Assembly (NCBI GenBank): GCA_029210125.1
Contig: JARGPR010000006.1
Location: 173,448 to 237,447 of the forward strand
DNA: 64,000 bases
Direction: 5' to 3'
Origin: Pseudomonadales bacterium
GTDB lineage: Bacteria; Pseudomonadota; Gammaproteobacteria; Pseudomonadales; JAHRWD01
Part shown: positions 46,291 through 54,402 of the stretch, piece after piece
How positions within the stretch are numbered: the stretch's first letter is position 1
Layout of the letters: each line of letters starts with the position of its first letter
Notes under the pieces: generated by a model
The model's input: only the letters and a program-made list of their open reading frames with translations
Databases searched by the model: none
Told to the model about the DNA's origin: nothing
Made by a program: the position numbers and the translations under genes

Positions 46291-47292
46291 CTAACGGTTT
46301 TTATTCGCTAATACCCTCAAAAAACAACCCAAAATTCCTGATACCCACCCAAGAAACATTCCTACAAAACCAACAAGAAGTCGGTTTGGTCTATCTTTAA
46401 CTTCTGGAATCACCGGTGCATCGATAACTTTCAATACATACTGATCACGAATCTCTGCCAACATTTTTGTTTTCGTTTGTGCTTCGATCAACTCATAAAA
46501 AATCTTCTGCATTTCAGCCAAAGAAGTTTCTTCCAGTTTTTTGGTAAGGTAACCAATACTTATATTTGCTTCGGCAATATCCTGCTTGCGCATGTGTTGA
46601 TTAATATCTTTTATTACCCATTGAACCCATTGCTGTGCCACAAAAGGGGATAAATGGGATGCGGATATATTCACCATGCTGCTTTTATCATCATAGTTAA
46701 AGCTAATTATTTTCAATAATTCTGATATGGCTTCTTGAGCGCTGGGTTGTGATTCTTTTTTCCACTGGCTTTTTGATTCCCAATTCCATGTTTTTGTTTC
46801 GAGGTTATACAGCTCGTTGTCATAAACGATTCGGTTGTTTGTGATATCCCAGGATTTTGCTGCGAGAATATCGGGTTTAAGGTTGTGTTCTGTTATGAAT
46901 TTGCTAAGAAATTCGCGTGATTTAAGGGTTTCTATGGCAATTTGTGTTTTGTCTATGCCACTGCCGCCCAAGCTAACACCTGCCATAGATGCAAGGCCGC
47001 CAAAACTTGCGGCAAGGGAGGCTGCGCCTGATTGCTCTTCGCCGCTTGTTGGAATAAGGGTTGCTGTTGATTTATAAATATTGGGCAAACTGAGAGCATA
47101 AATGACGGCAGCAATAGCAAACACGGCTGTGGTGGCCAAAATGATCCATTTGCCGGCCCATATGGTATTCCAGAGTTCACGCAGGTCTATCTCGTCATCG
47201 GTATTAGTGCCGTACAATTGCTCTGGGTTGATTATGATTGCTTGCGTTTGCGGGGGCTGTTGAGGAGATGGGTTGTCGGTGGTGTTTGTCAT
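46291..47292 (-). CDS. Wzz-family chain-length determinant
   Basis: Two transmembrane helices (WIILATTAVFAIAAVIYAL near residue 52 and LLVGFVGMFLGWVSGILGCFL near residue 305) enclose a large periplasmic coiled-coil region, the layout of Wzz/PCP1 co-polymerases. The IDLRELWNTIWAGKW and NIYKSTATLIP segments are typical. It regulates polymer length together with Wzy and begins the minus-strand polysaccharide operon. There is no tyrosine-kinase domain, so it is not a Wzc. Confidence 0.88.
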   Translation of the reverse strand: MTNTTDNPSPQQPPQTQAIIINPEQLYGTNTDDEIDLRELWNTIWAGKWIILATTAVFAIAAVIYALSLPNIYKSTATLIPTSGEEQSGAASLAASFGGLASMAGVSLGGSGIDKTQIAIETLKSREFLSKFITEHNLKPDILAAKSWDITNNRIVYDNELYNLETKTWNWESKSQWKKESQPSAQEAISELLKIISFNYDDKSSMVNISASHLSPFVAQQWVQWVIKDINQHMRKQDIAEANISIGYLTKKLEETSLAEMQKIFYELIEAQTKTKMLAEIRDQYVLKVIDAPVIPEVKDRPNRLLVGFVGMFLGWVSGILGCFLRVLANKNR

Positions 47293-47620
47293 ATCTGGGA
47301 GCGGTATTTGGTGATGATACTGTTGAAGTTATATTAGACTAGGCGGTTATGCCATATTAACTGATTTTAGCTGCTTTAGCAGTGGGGATGTGTGAATTTG
47401 ATGGGGATCAATTGATCTATGTCTCGAACCAGGTATTGATCGAGGTATCTAGACAGCGCAATGCTCTACAGGGTTTCTGTACTATTTAGAAATGGCTTTG
47501 AGTCGGAGATTAATATTTGTTGGTATTTTGCTGGTGTTCTATCAGTGTTTGGGTGCTGCGGGGGTTGATGCGTTGTGACATGTTTGAGTCGGTAAGCTTA
47601 TTATTGCTGGTGACTATCGG
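47293..47620. other. 328-bp gene-free interval upstream of wzz
   Basis: No convincing gene here. It should hold the promoter of the polysaccharide operon and the 3' end of the PspA operon. Visible items are a perfect 12-bp palindrome GATCAATTGATC (47406-47417), a GCTGCTTTAGCAG hairpin near 47370, and ATGCCATATTA (47349-47359), an 11-bp partial match to the palindromes at 49.8 kb. No JUMPstart sequence was recognised. Confidence 0.5.
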
Positions 47621-47938
47621 TCACTTTAATTTGTAATAAAGATCAACTTCTTCAATGACGCGCTGCTTGATGCCTTTTTCGTCAGAGCTGTCCATACCGT
47701 AACGTTCTGCCAGGTACGCCAGGTCTTGTTGGTTGAATGATAAACCGATACGGGGCCGCTGGATACGCTGATAGGGTAGGCCGGCTATTTTTCGAATCAC
47801 ATCGCTTGGGTTGATGTTTTCATCGGCGGCGTCGTGGCGGATGCGTTTGTTGAGGTGCTCTTTAAAGACAAAGTGCATCTGGATTTTCTTGAGGGCCTTC
47901 TTTTCATCGGACCATTTATCGTTGTGCTTAATCGCCAT
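47621..47938 (-). CDS. small protein with ribbon-helix-helix-like sequence
   Basis: A 105-aa basic protein. The segment MHFVFKEHLNKRIRHDAADE followed by NINPSDVIRKIAGL has the strand-helix-helix spacing of RHH (Arc/MetJ) DNA-binding proteins, and a second similar unit follows (RPRIGLSFNQQDLAYLAERYG). The start is set at ATG 47938, which overlaps the upstream gene's end by 11 bp; the longer frame is only overlap. As the last gene of the PspA-type operon it could be the repressor for the palindromes at the operon start (inference). Confidence 0.65.
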   Translation of the reverse strand: MAIKHNDKWSDEKKALKKIQMHFVFKEHLNKRIRHDAADENINPSDVIRKIAGLPYQRIQRPRIGLSFNQQDLAYLAERYGMDSSDEKGIKQRVIEEVDLYYKLK

Positions 47939-48557
47939 GGGGCCACATTTCCGCAATGACATCGGTAGGGCAATAGACCTGCAGGAATACGTCGGTTGAT
48001 CCATCGTCACTGATCTCGATATTCAGGCCGTAATGGTCGTCATCACCTTCGCACTCGTGGAAACGTAACTCTTCACCATCCTCCGCTTGTGAAAGATCTG
48101 TGTCATGGCAATCGCGCCCATAATAGTAGGCGGGTTGATCTTTAATGGTTTGTGAATAGCGCTCGGTCACCCAACCATCAAGATCTTCTGGGTGTTGTAG
48201 TAGTTCAAGCTCAACCCACTGTTCCGACCATAGTTCTGAAAAGGCGTCCCCGTCAAACAAACTGTAGACTTGCTGTCGGCTAATTTTATTGCCAAGGGTC
48301 AGATATTGTTCACCGTCATCTTCTTCTAGCGCCATAAAGTAGACGCTGTTGTTGGCATCCTTTAATACCACCTCCTTACTGGTGCCGGACGAATACTCGT
48401 AGGTTCCAACTTTGCTAACCTGGAATTCTTTTTCCCGTAGTTCAGGGGGGAGTGACTCACGGTATTTAAACAGGACGATATCACCAGCCTGAAGCTGATC
48501 AACGGATTCAAGCCTCCGTATTTCATCTTTTTTATTGGAGAATAGTTTTCTGAACAT
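47928..48557 (-). CDS. DUF4178-like acidic protein of the PspA operon
   Basis: A 209-aa acidic soluble protein. The N-terminal basic start MFRKLFSNKKDEIRRLE precedes VDQLQAGDIVLFKYRE, and the pattern resembles DUF4178/DUF2491 (YjfK-like) proteins found beside PspA homologues. The C-terminal part (QAEDGEELRFHECEGDDDHY) is strongly acidic. Function unknown; context points to envelope-stress response with PspA. Confidence 0.6.
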   Translation of the reverse strand: MFRKLFSNKKDEIRRLESVDQLQAGDIVLFKYRESLPPELREKEFQVSKVGTYEYSSGTSKEVVLKDANNSVYFMALEEDDGEQYLTLGNKISRQQVYSLFDGDAFSELWSEQWVELELLQHPEDLDGWVTERYSQTIKDQPAYYYGRDCHDTDLSQAEDGEELRFHECEGDDDHYGLNIEISDDGSTDVFLQVYCPTDVIAEMWPHGD

Positions 48558-48643
48558 AGGGTATTGCCAATTGGTTGATCACGCCCTGAGCCTAGTTGGC
48601 AGAGCAAGGCGTGATAGGTATATCGATATAATTTTAGATACGG

Positions 48644-49339
48644 CTAGCCTGCTTTTTTAGCCTTCAACCGTTCTAGCACGCTTGCGCCACCGCTGTCTGC
48701 GCCAGCACCAATACCAGCCGCTTTCAGTTTCGAATCCAACTCATCACTTTGAGAAGATTCTGCCATCCATTCGCCCGCCTCCATACGGTCTTCCCAGTTG
48801 GTTTGTTTGGCTTTGACACGCTCTAGCGCTGCTGACACTCGATGCTCACTAGCATTGGTCGCAGCAAAATTAGTGGACATGGTGGATGTGGCTTTCTGAA
48901 GCTGTTCAACGGTTTTGATCTTTTCCACTTCACGCTTGTTTTTTTGAATGGTTTTTTCGCGGGTACGAATCAGGCTGTTGATTTTGTCTACCTGGGCGCT
49001 CAGGCCGCTATGTTCGGTGCTTTTGTCCGCCACTTCCGCCTCTAGCTCTGCAATACGGTTTGCAACTTCAATAGCTAGCGCTTCGTTATTTGCCTCCAAA
49101 GCCTGAAGTGCTTTGGATTCATAATCGGCGATATCCTGCTGGAGTGAGTTGATCTCTCGCTTTAGCTTTATTTCACTGGCCTTAAGACTAGTCAGTGATT
49201 GTTTTGCTTTGCTGATCGCGCTTTCAGCATCGCGAATTTCCTGGCTTAAAATACGCATTGCGTTGGCATCCACTACGGCTTCACCCACTTCGCTGGCACC
49301 ACCACGTACTGCGGTTAAAATATTTTTTAATATACTCAT
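48644..49339 (-). CDS. PspA/IM30-family membrane stress protein
   Basis: A 231-aa almost fully helical, coiled-coil protein: an N-terminal amphipathic region (LKNILTAVRGGASEVGEAVVDANAMRILSQEI), then long coiled coils through residue 190. This is the PspA/YjfJ form that binds stressed inner membrane and can assemble into large oligomers. Gene order (DUF2170, PspA, DUF4178-like) resembles the E. coli yjf operon rather than pspABC. No PspB, PspC or PspF is seen. Confidence 0.87.
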   Translation of the reverse strand: MSILKNILTAVRGGASEVGEAVVDANAMRILSQEIRDAESAISKAKQSLTSLKASEIKLKREINSLQQDIADYESKALQALEANNEALAIEVANRIAELEAEVADKSTEHSGLSAQVDKINSLIRTREKTIQKNKREVEKIKTVEQLQKATSTMSTNFAATNASEHRVSAALERVKAKQTNWEDRMEAGEWMAESSQSDELDSKLKAAGIGAGADSGGASVLERLKAKKAG

Positions 49340-49387
49340 CTGTTTGCTCCGATATACTGAAAAAATTTGGTTCTGCTTGCTAAGCAG

Positions 49388-49789
49388 TTAAATCAAAAGG
49401 GGTTCCACAACCTCCAGTACGTCCAGGGTGTTTTCAGCCTGAACCTCAAGTTCGTGGATGATGTTTTCAAGGGTTGTATTGAGTGCCATTGCGCCAAATA
49501 AAATGTAGGTTTCGCCCTGGCGGCCTATTGAGCTGAGTGGAATGGCTGGGCTGATAAAGAGTAGCTCTTCGTTCAATTCATTTAATTGGTCAGGTTTAAC
49601 CTCCGCTACCGAAAACAGCGGTGTGATGGCCAGTAACTGAGTTTCTGTTTTGACAAGATTAATGGGAAATTCATCGTTATTGGAACAGAACACTTCCAAT
49701 ACACCATCCTCGGAAACCACCGCATCAAAGCGAGTGCCTTCGTCGGTTGTGTGGGCGTTGAGTTTAAACGCGAGTTCATTCAGTGACAT
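49388..49789 (-). CDS. YjfI-like DUF2170 family protein
   Basis: A 133-aa acidic protein, first gene of the PspA-type operon. It begins MSLNELAFKLNAH and contains ITPLFSVAEVKPDQLNELNEELLFISPAIPLSS, matching DUF2170 (YjfI). ATG 49789 has AGGAG six bases upstream and is chosen over the 24-bp-longer frame. Function unknown, conserved next to PspA homologues of the yjf type. Confidence 0.78.
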   Translation of the reverse strand: MSLNELAFKLNAHTTDEGTRFDAVVSEDGVLEVFCSNNDEFPINLVKTETQLLAITPLFSVAEVKPDQLNELNEELLFISPAIPLSSIGRQGETYILFGAMALNTTLENIIHELEVQAENTLDVLEVVEPLLI

Positions 49790-49813
49790 GTTTAGCTCCT
49801 GGCTGTTCTTCAA

Positions 49814-49868
49814 ATGCCATATTATGGCGTTCGGGTTTTAATGTATGCCATATTATGGCGTGTGGCAA
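49814..49868 (-). promoter_or_regulatory. promoter with two identical palindromic operators for the PspA operon
   Basis: Two copies of ATGCCATATTATGGCGT start at 49814 and 49845; each contains the palindrome GCCATA-T-TATGGC (49816-49828 and 49847-49859), centre-to-centre 31 bp, about three helical turns. On the minus strand TTGCCA (49863-49868) and TACATT (49840-49845) form a sigma-70-like promoter with a 17-bp spacer (49846-49862), so one palindrome fills the spacer and the other lies just downstream of the -10. This is the geometry of repression. It drives the DUF2170-PspA operon. Confidence 0.7.
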
Positions 49869-49946
49869 GTTTTATATTCGATTAATTTTTGGTGTCGCCT
49901 TTTTATTCACAACCCCAAATCTGATCTGGTTTCTAATTAGCTTTGA

Positions 49947-51698
49947 TCAAGGTTTACTGCCATGACTGGTTTGGTCTATAAAAAATACCCCATCCTGTTT
50001 TTTCCAGGCATTTTGGTGATATTGATACAGTTGATGTGAGCCTAATGGGTTACTTTTGATTTCAGCAGCATTGTTAAAATAATTGGGCGCGAATACAAAG
50101 GCCGCCAGCATCTGCTGTTTAGACAACCATTGAGAGGGTACAGGAAGTGACTCGACGTGAGCGATACGCGCAGAGGCTGAACCACCCATTACAGTACCGA
50201 TGGTCCAGCCCCATTCGCCGAAGGTGGGCACATTGGTGTGGTACTGCTCAGTGTTAAAACCCGCAGCTTTGAGAGTTTTGCCAATCGAGATAAAGGCATC
50301 ACGAGTATGAAAAGGGGAGGTTGATTGAATAGCGATTGCGCCATCCGCACTGAGCAGCTCCTTCAAGCGTGCGTAGAAAAACTCAGAATATACCTTATTG
50401 ATATCTGGGTGACTGGGGTCGGGAAGGTCAACAATAATCGTATCGAAATGACGGTTTGAGCTGACCAGCTTTTCAACCTCAATAAAAGCATCCCCATAAA
50501 TCAGCTTAACTCTGGCATCGTTCAATGAGTTTTCGTTAAGCTTTAATAGTGTCCGATTGACCGGTCTCGGCACCGATGGATCTTTTCCTGCGAACAAATT
50601 GACCATACCCGGATCAAGATCAATCAAAGTAACGGATGTCGGGTTCCAGCGCAGTATATCCCGCAAAGCCAACCCATCGCCGCCGCCAATCACCAATATA
50701 TGTTCCTGCCGGGCCGAAGCCAGCAGCGCCGGATAGGTTAGAAAGCTGTGGTAAATCACCTCATCATTGCTAGAAAATTGCAGCCGACCATTGATATACA
50801 GACTGGTAATTTTGGGTAAACCTTTGCCGATCAGCCGGTTGGTGATCGTGAGATGTTGATAGGGTGTGATTTTGGTGTAAACCACCTGATCCTTGAATAG
50901 CGCGCTTTGCATATTGTCCATCCAGGATGCGCCGCCGAGCGCAAGCACCGTGATCAGCAGCAGCAGTAGCCCATGGGCGATCCACAGTTTTATGCGGCCG
51001 GTTAAATAGGCTCGATAGCGAATCAAAAAAGCCACACCTACCAGCGCATTCACCAGGGCAGTACTGAGCGCCGCCACTACAATGGGTAATTTCAGACAGA
51101 TTAAAACCCAAATCGCCGCGCCAATTCCGGCACCGATATAGTCAGCGCCATAGATAATGCCAATATTGTGTTCAAGGTGTTTGCGGTGCAGATGTTCGCG
51201 GATTCGGGCGATTAAGGGTATCTCCATCCCAATCATCAAGCCCAAAATGGCACCGGCGATAAAGGGCATCACCCGGACCGCCGAAGATAGTCCACGAACC
51301 ACGCCGCCATCGGTAGTGATACTGGGATGTAATCCGTAGATCTCCTGTAGGTAGGTGGGAAGGGAGAAAGTCAGTGAAACACTCACCGAGATTACAATAA
51401 CCGCACTGGCCCCAACAAAGCCGATAGCGACTTCAAGCCAGACAAAACTTGTAAAGGGTGCCCGTATCCATTTGGCCAAAAAAGCCCCAACACCCATCGC
51501 GACAATCATAATACCGATCATCGTATAGATGGTGGACTCAAGCGCCCCCAGCACCCGGCCGGCATAGTGAGCCATCAGATATTCGTAGATCAGGCCGCAG
51601 GCAGCGAGCATCCCCATGGTGATGATGAGAAAGGCATCGTGCAGAAACCGCTCACGACCGGTTGGTTTGCCCGCTGGTTTGATTGGGTCGATAGGCAT
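49947..51698 (-). CDS. membrane spermidine synthase-like aminopropyltransferase
   Basis: The N-terminal half has about seven transmembrane helices (ACGLIYEYLMAHYAGRVLG is the usual first motif). The C-terminal half is a spermidine-synthase-fold domain: ILVIGGGDGLALRDILRW (SAM-type binding, near residue 330), IYGDAFIEV, and VDLPDPSHPDINKVYSEFFY, which keeps the aspartates that hold polyamine in true synthases. The 583-aa fusion is known as the membrane SpeE-like family. SpeD is encoded 2 kb upstream on the same strand, consistent with real aminopropyl transfer. The amine acceptor is unknown. Confidence 0.86.
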   Translation of the reverse strand: MPIDPIKPAGKPTGRERFLHDAFLIITMGMLAACGLIYEYLMAHYAGRVLGALESTIYTMIGIMIVAMGVGAFLAKWIRAPFTSFVWLEVAIGFVGASAVIVISVSVSLTFSLPTYLQEIYGLHPSITTDGGVVRGLSSAVRVMPFIAGAILGLMIGMEIPLIARIREHLHRKHLEHNIGIIYGADYIGAGIGAAIWVLICLKLPIVVAALSTALVNALVGVAFLIRYRAYLTGRIKLWIAHGLLLLLITVLALGGASWMDNMQSALFKDQVVYTKITPYQHLTITNRLIGKGLPKITSLYINGRLQFSSNDEVIYHSFLTYPALLASARQEHILVIGGGDGLALRDILRWNPTSVTLIDLDPGMVNLFAGKDPSVPRPVNRTLLKLNENSLNDARVKLIYGDAFIEVEKLVSSNRHFDTIIVDLPDPSHPDINKVYSEFFYARLKELLSADGAIAIQSTSPFHTRDAFISIGKTLKAAGFNTEQYHTNVPTFGEWGWTIGTVMGGSASARIAHVESLPVPSQWLSKQQMLAAFVFAPNYFNNAAEIKSNPLGSHQLYQYHQNAWKKQDGVFFIDQTSHGSKP

Positions 51699-51734
51699 AT
51701 CGAATGAGTGCTTAACCGGCGTGCCCGGTCGCTA

Positions 51735-52622
51735 TTACGCGAGCACTCCGCCTAGCAACAAGCCAATGGCAATAAAAATAACCGCTTCTACAAAAGCAAC
51801 GCCAACGTTTTGTTGGTTATCGACCTCTTCAACTACGTCGATTTTGGCTAAAATAGCAGAGCGTGCAATAAGAGAGAGCAGCGACAATGTCAGGGTTAAA
51901 GCGATCCCGACTGCGCCCCAGATGGCAGCGGATAACCAGGGCTCATTGTGGAGATAGGGGGCAATATTGCCGCCGGCGCTTACCGCTAGCGACGTACCGA
52001 TAATATGACCAGCATAACGGATCGACAGGGCAGTATTGCCCACTTCAATCGCGTGTTGAAAACTTTCACCATTATGGCGGCGGCTGAATATTTGCGTACG
52101 TAAACGGGTAACCAATAATAGAATCAGCTGAGCCGCGATGAATACCAACAATACCGGCAGCAACCCCTGCCAATTTTCTTGCTCAACCCAGTTCATCGCC
52201 GTATGAATAACAAAACCCAATGCCAGGAAATTGGCTGCTTGAACAACTCCAGCGCTGACGTTGTGTTCATGAACTGCATTTTTAAGAGAGAACTTATGAA
52301 AAATGACGAAATCGTTGATTAAGGAACCGATCTTCAGCAGCAAAATACCTGCCACCGCGTAGGTGATTACGTTAAGTGCCTCTGTAAGCAAATTGGCGGC
52401 GGCGTCGCCGGTAATTGCAGCCGATAGCACCAGTGCCAGCGCACCCGCTCCGCCCGCAAATGAAATGCCAAAGGCCTGGTTATCTTTTTCCGATAGTTCG
52501 ACCGTCGTACTGACCCCCGCCAATTTACCGAATAGAAACCGGAACCCACAGATAGCGGCCACCGCGATCAGAAGATTGATCGCGATGATTGCGATATTCC
52601 ATATTGAGACTTCGTTAATCAT
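51735..52622 (-). CDS. DUF350 (YjfL-like) membrane protein, tandem duplicated domain
   Basis: Eight or so membrane helices forming two DUF350 repeats (about residues 10-145 and 155-295); each repeat includes a LxxGxxxAxxGxxxG-like stretch such as GISFAGGAGALALVLSAAI and LSIRYAGHIIGTSLAVSAG. E. coli YjfL belongs to this family and sits in the yjf operon with PspA and DUF2170 homologues. Role unknown; the neighbours suggest polyamine and membrane homeostasis. Confidence 0.83.
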   Translation of the reverse strand: MINEVSIWNIAIIAINLLIAVAAICGFRFLFGKLAGVSTTVELSEKDNQAFGISFAGGAGALALVLSAAITGDAAANLLTEALNVITYAVAGILLLKIGSLINDFVIFHKFSLKNAVHEHNVSAGVVQAANFLALGFVIHTAMNWVEQENWQGLLPVLLVFIAAQLILLLVTRLRTQIFSRRHNGESFQHAIEVGNTALSIRYAGHIIGTSLAVSAGGNIAPYLHNEPWLSAAIWGAVGIALTLTLSLLSLIARSAILAKIDVVEEVDNQQNVGVAFVEAVIFIAIGLLLGGVLA

Positions 52623-52716
52623 TCGTTTCTCTCCATCTTGTTTTTTTACCCGGCCCAGTCAGTTTTGATCTTCAGCCTGACCTAAGGGGTTCTGGTATCC
52701 GGTGAATTTAATCTGC

Positions 52717-53691
52717 TTATTTGCCGCCGAAGGAGCTACGGGATGATTGATAGCTGGAGCTGCGGTAGCTCGAAGTCGTCGACTTTGAAGCCGGCCTCGA
52801 AAAGCTGCTGGGCTTACGTTGTGATTGAAGTCGAGACTGGGATCTGGCCACTTGGGAAGTGGTGTGTTTTGTTTTGGAGTAGGGGCTGTTAAAGCTTTTT
52901 CCACTTCTGGCGAAACGATCCCTGGTACGGCGCTCGACAGAGTTTTGGCTACGCCGTTGAGCGGGTGAGGTATAGGCTGAGCGGCCGTAATCGTTGTAGT
53001 AACTGTAGTCCCGGTGACGGCTCCAGCCACCGTAACCAATGGGTGAACGAAACAGGGTAGAGAAGAACGCATATTGCCCATACCAGTGCCAAAATGAACC
53101 ACCAGAGCTATTAGTCTGCCAGCTACCATATTGCGGATTACCCACTAACTGACTGCCCGGCCCAAAGTCATCCGCATCGTTAATACGGGCGCTGGCATCG
53201 CGGCTCATCGCGGCTACCCGGGCTAATTTGCCATCGGACATATCGGCTAAAACATTAATAGGGTCTGTCAGAATCATTCCGTAAGTATCTGGATTAGCAG
53301 CAGTTTCAATAGCGGACAACTCGTTGTAAACGTTTTGAACAGGTTCAATTCCACTTGATATCGCACGGGGAACATCGGATTTGGCATCGGCCAACCGAGC
53401 TTCAAGTCCGCTGATTATGGGGCCGTCGGTTTTGGCATTCTCCGCCAACGCATCCGCTAGTTGAGCTACTTCGGGCCGGTCTCGTTTTACGATGTTTGCA
53501 TACTGCTTCAGCAGTGCCGTATTGCTAATGTGGTTGGTATCAATGCGCTGCTTAAGCCGATCGATGGCAACCTCAGTGGATAAAACCTGTACGTCCAACT
53601 GCTTTTGCCATTTGTCCTTCTCCGACGAGCAGCCAGCCAGCAGTGCACTTAGACACAGGAGTAAAACTAACCATTGTTTAGTTTTTTCCAT
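52717..53691 (-). CDS. lipoprotein with Ser/Arg/Tyr-rich tail
   Basis: Type II signal peptide with lipobox: LVLLLCLSALLAGCSSEKD, lipidated Cys at about residue 21, followed by Ser, which favours the outer membrane. Residues 25-170 are helical. From about residue 185 the protein is aromatic and glycine-rich, then a basic, Ser-rich low-complexity tail to the end (ending SSRSSFGGK). It lies between DUF350 and SpeD genes. E. coli yjf/ygi operons have a small lipoprotein (DUF1190) with a similar tail, so it may be a functional counterpart; homology is not certain. Confidence 0.7.
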   Translation of the reverse strand: MEKTKQWLVLLLCLSALLAGCSSEKDKWQKQLDVQVLSTEVAIDRLKQRIDTNHISNTALLKQYANIVKRDRPEVAQLADALAENAKTDGPIISGLEARLADAKSDVPRAISSGIEPVQNVYNELSAIETAANPDTYGMILTDPINVLADMSDGKLARVAAMSRDASARINDADDFGPGSQLVGNPQYGSWQTNSSGGSFWHWYGQYAFFSTLFRSPIGYGGWSRHRDYSYYNDYGRSAYTSPAQRRSQNSVERRTRDRFARSGKSFNSPYSKTKHTTSQVARSQSRLQSQRKPSSFSRPASKSTTSSYRSSSYQSSRSSFGGK

Positions 53692-53787
53692 CGATACTTT
53701 CCTAAATAACCAGTTAAAACGATTGACGATATAGTCTTTCTGTACGTTATTGTTTGGGTATAACCACTGCCGTTTTATATCTCGGGG

Positions 53788-54186
53788 CTATATCTCGGGC
53801 GACAGGGTAACATCGGCCGCGAGCCCTGTGAAATGACTATCATTTCCAGAACCAAAACCACGGTTCACAGCCTTGATGGAAACCTCTCCATCGAGAAACC
53901 GGTCGGCAATAATCCGGGCAGCCTTTTCCGGTTTGGCATCACCACACATAAATATATCAAAGGCTGCGTAGTGTTCTTCAGGCCATGTGTGAACGGTTAT
54001 ATGTGACTCCGCCAGCATCAGCACTCCGGTCACGCCGCCGTGGCCACCAAATTTATGAAAATGGCTGGCAATTATAGTTGCATCCGCAGCGCGTGCTGCC
54101 TGGGTCATTAAATCTTCGAGGCTATCGCTGTCCAGCGTTGCATGCTGGCCATAGCACTCGATTAACAGGTGTTGCCCCATAATCAT
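53788..54186 (-). CDS. speD: S-adenosylmethionine decarboxylase proenzyme
   Basis: Pyruvoyl enzyme that makes decarboxylated SAM, the aminopropyl donor. The processing and catalytic site LAESHITVHTWPE is intact, with self-cleavage before Ser61. Its size (132 aa) is the short class 1B form known from Thermotoga and Bacillus, not the 264-aa E. coli SpeD. The start is ATG 54186 or ATG 54180. It is the first gene of the polyamine half of this minus-strand cluster. Confidence 0.93.
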   Translation of the reverse strand: MIMGQHLLIECYGQHATLDSDSLEDLMTQAARAADATIIASHFHKFGGHGGVTGVLMLAESHITVHTWPEEHYAAFDIFMCGDAKPEKAARIIADRFLDGEVSIKAVNRGFGSGNDSHFTGLAADVTLSPEI

Positions 54187-54402
54187 ATTCGTATCTCTAA
54201 ATCGTGAGTGGCGGGCATAGGGTTGTATTTATATCTGCGATCATTGTTGATTGCTACTGTAAATCTAAGTAGCTGAAAACCTGCAGCTGTAAACCGAAGC
54301 TGCATTCGTTAACATCGTTTAATTGGGGCGACTCTATAGGATCGCAAGTTTAGGTTCAGAGCAGGTGCAGATTGTATATGGCTCTGGAGCAAAGGTCTCG
54401 GC

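Noticed and set aside
47293..47620. JUMPstart/ops element before the polysaccharide operon
   Set aside because: The GGCGGTAG core with its upstream conserved block was not found on the minus strand.
52659..53129. 156-aa open frame on the minus strand
   Set aside because: It lies in another frame of the Ser/Arg-rich lipoprotein gene; low-complexity coding DNA often opens a second frame. No start signal or domain.
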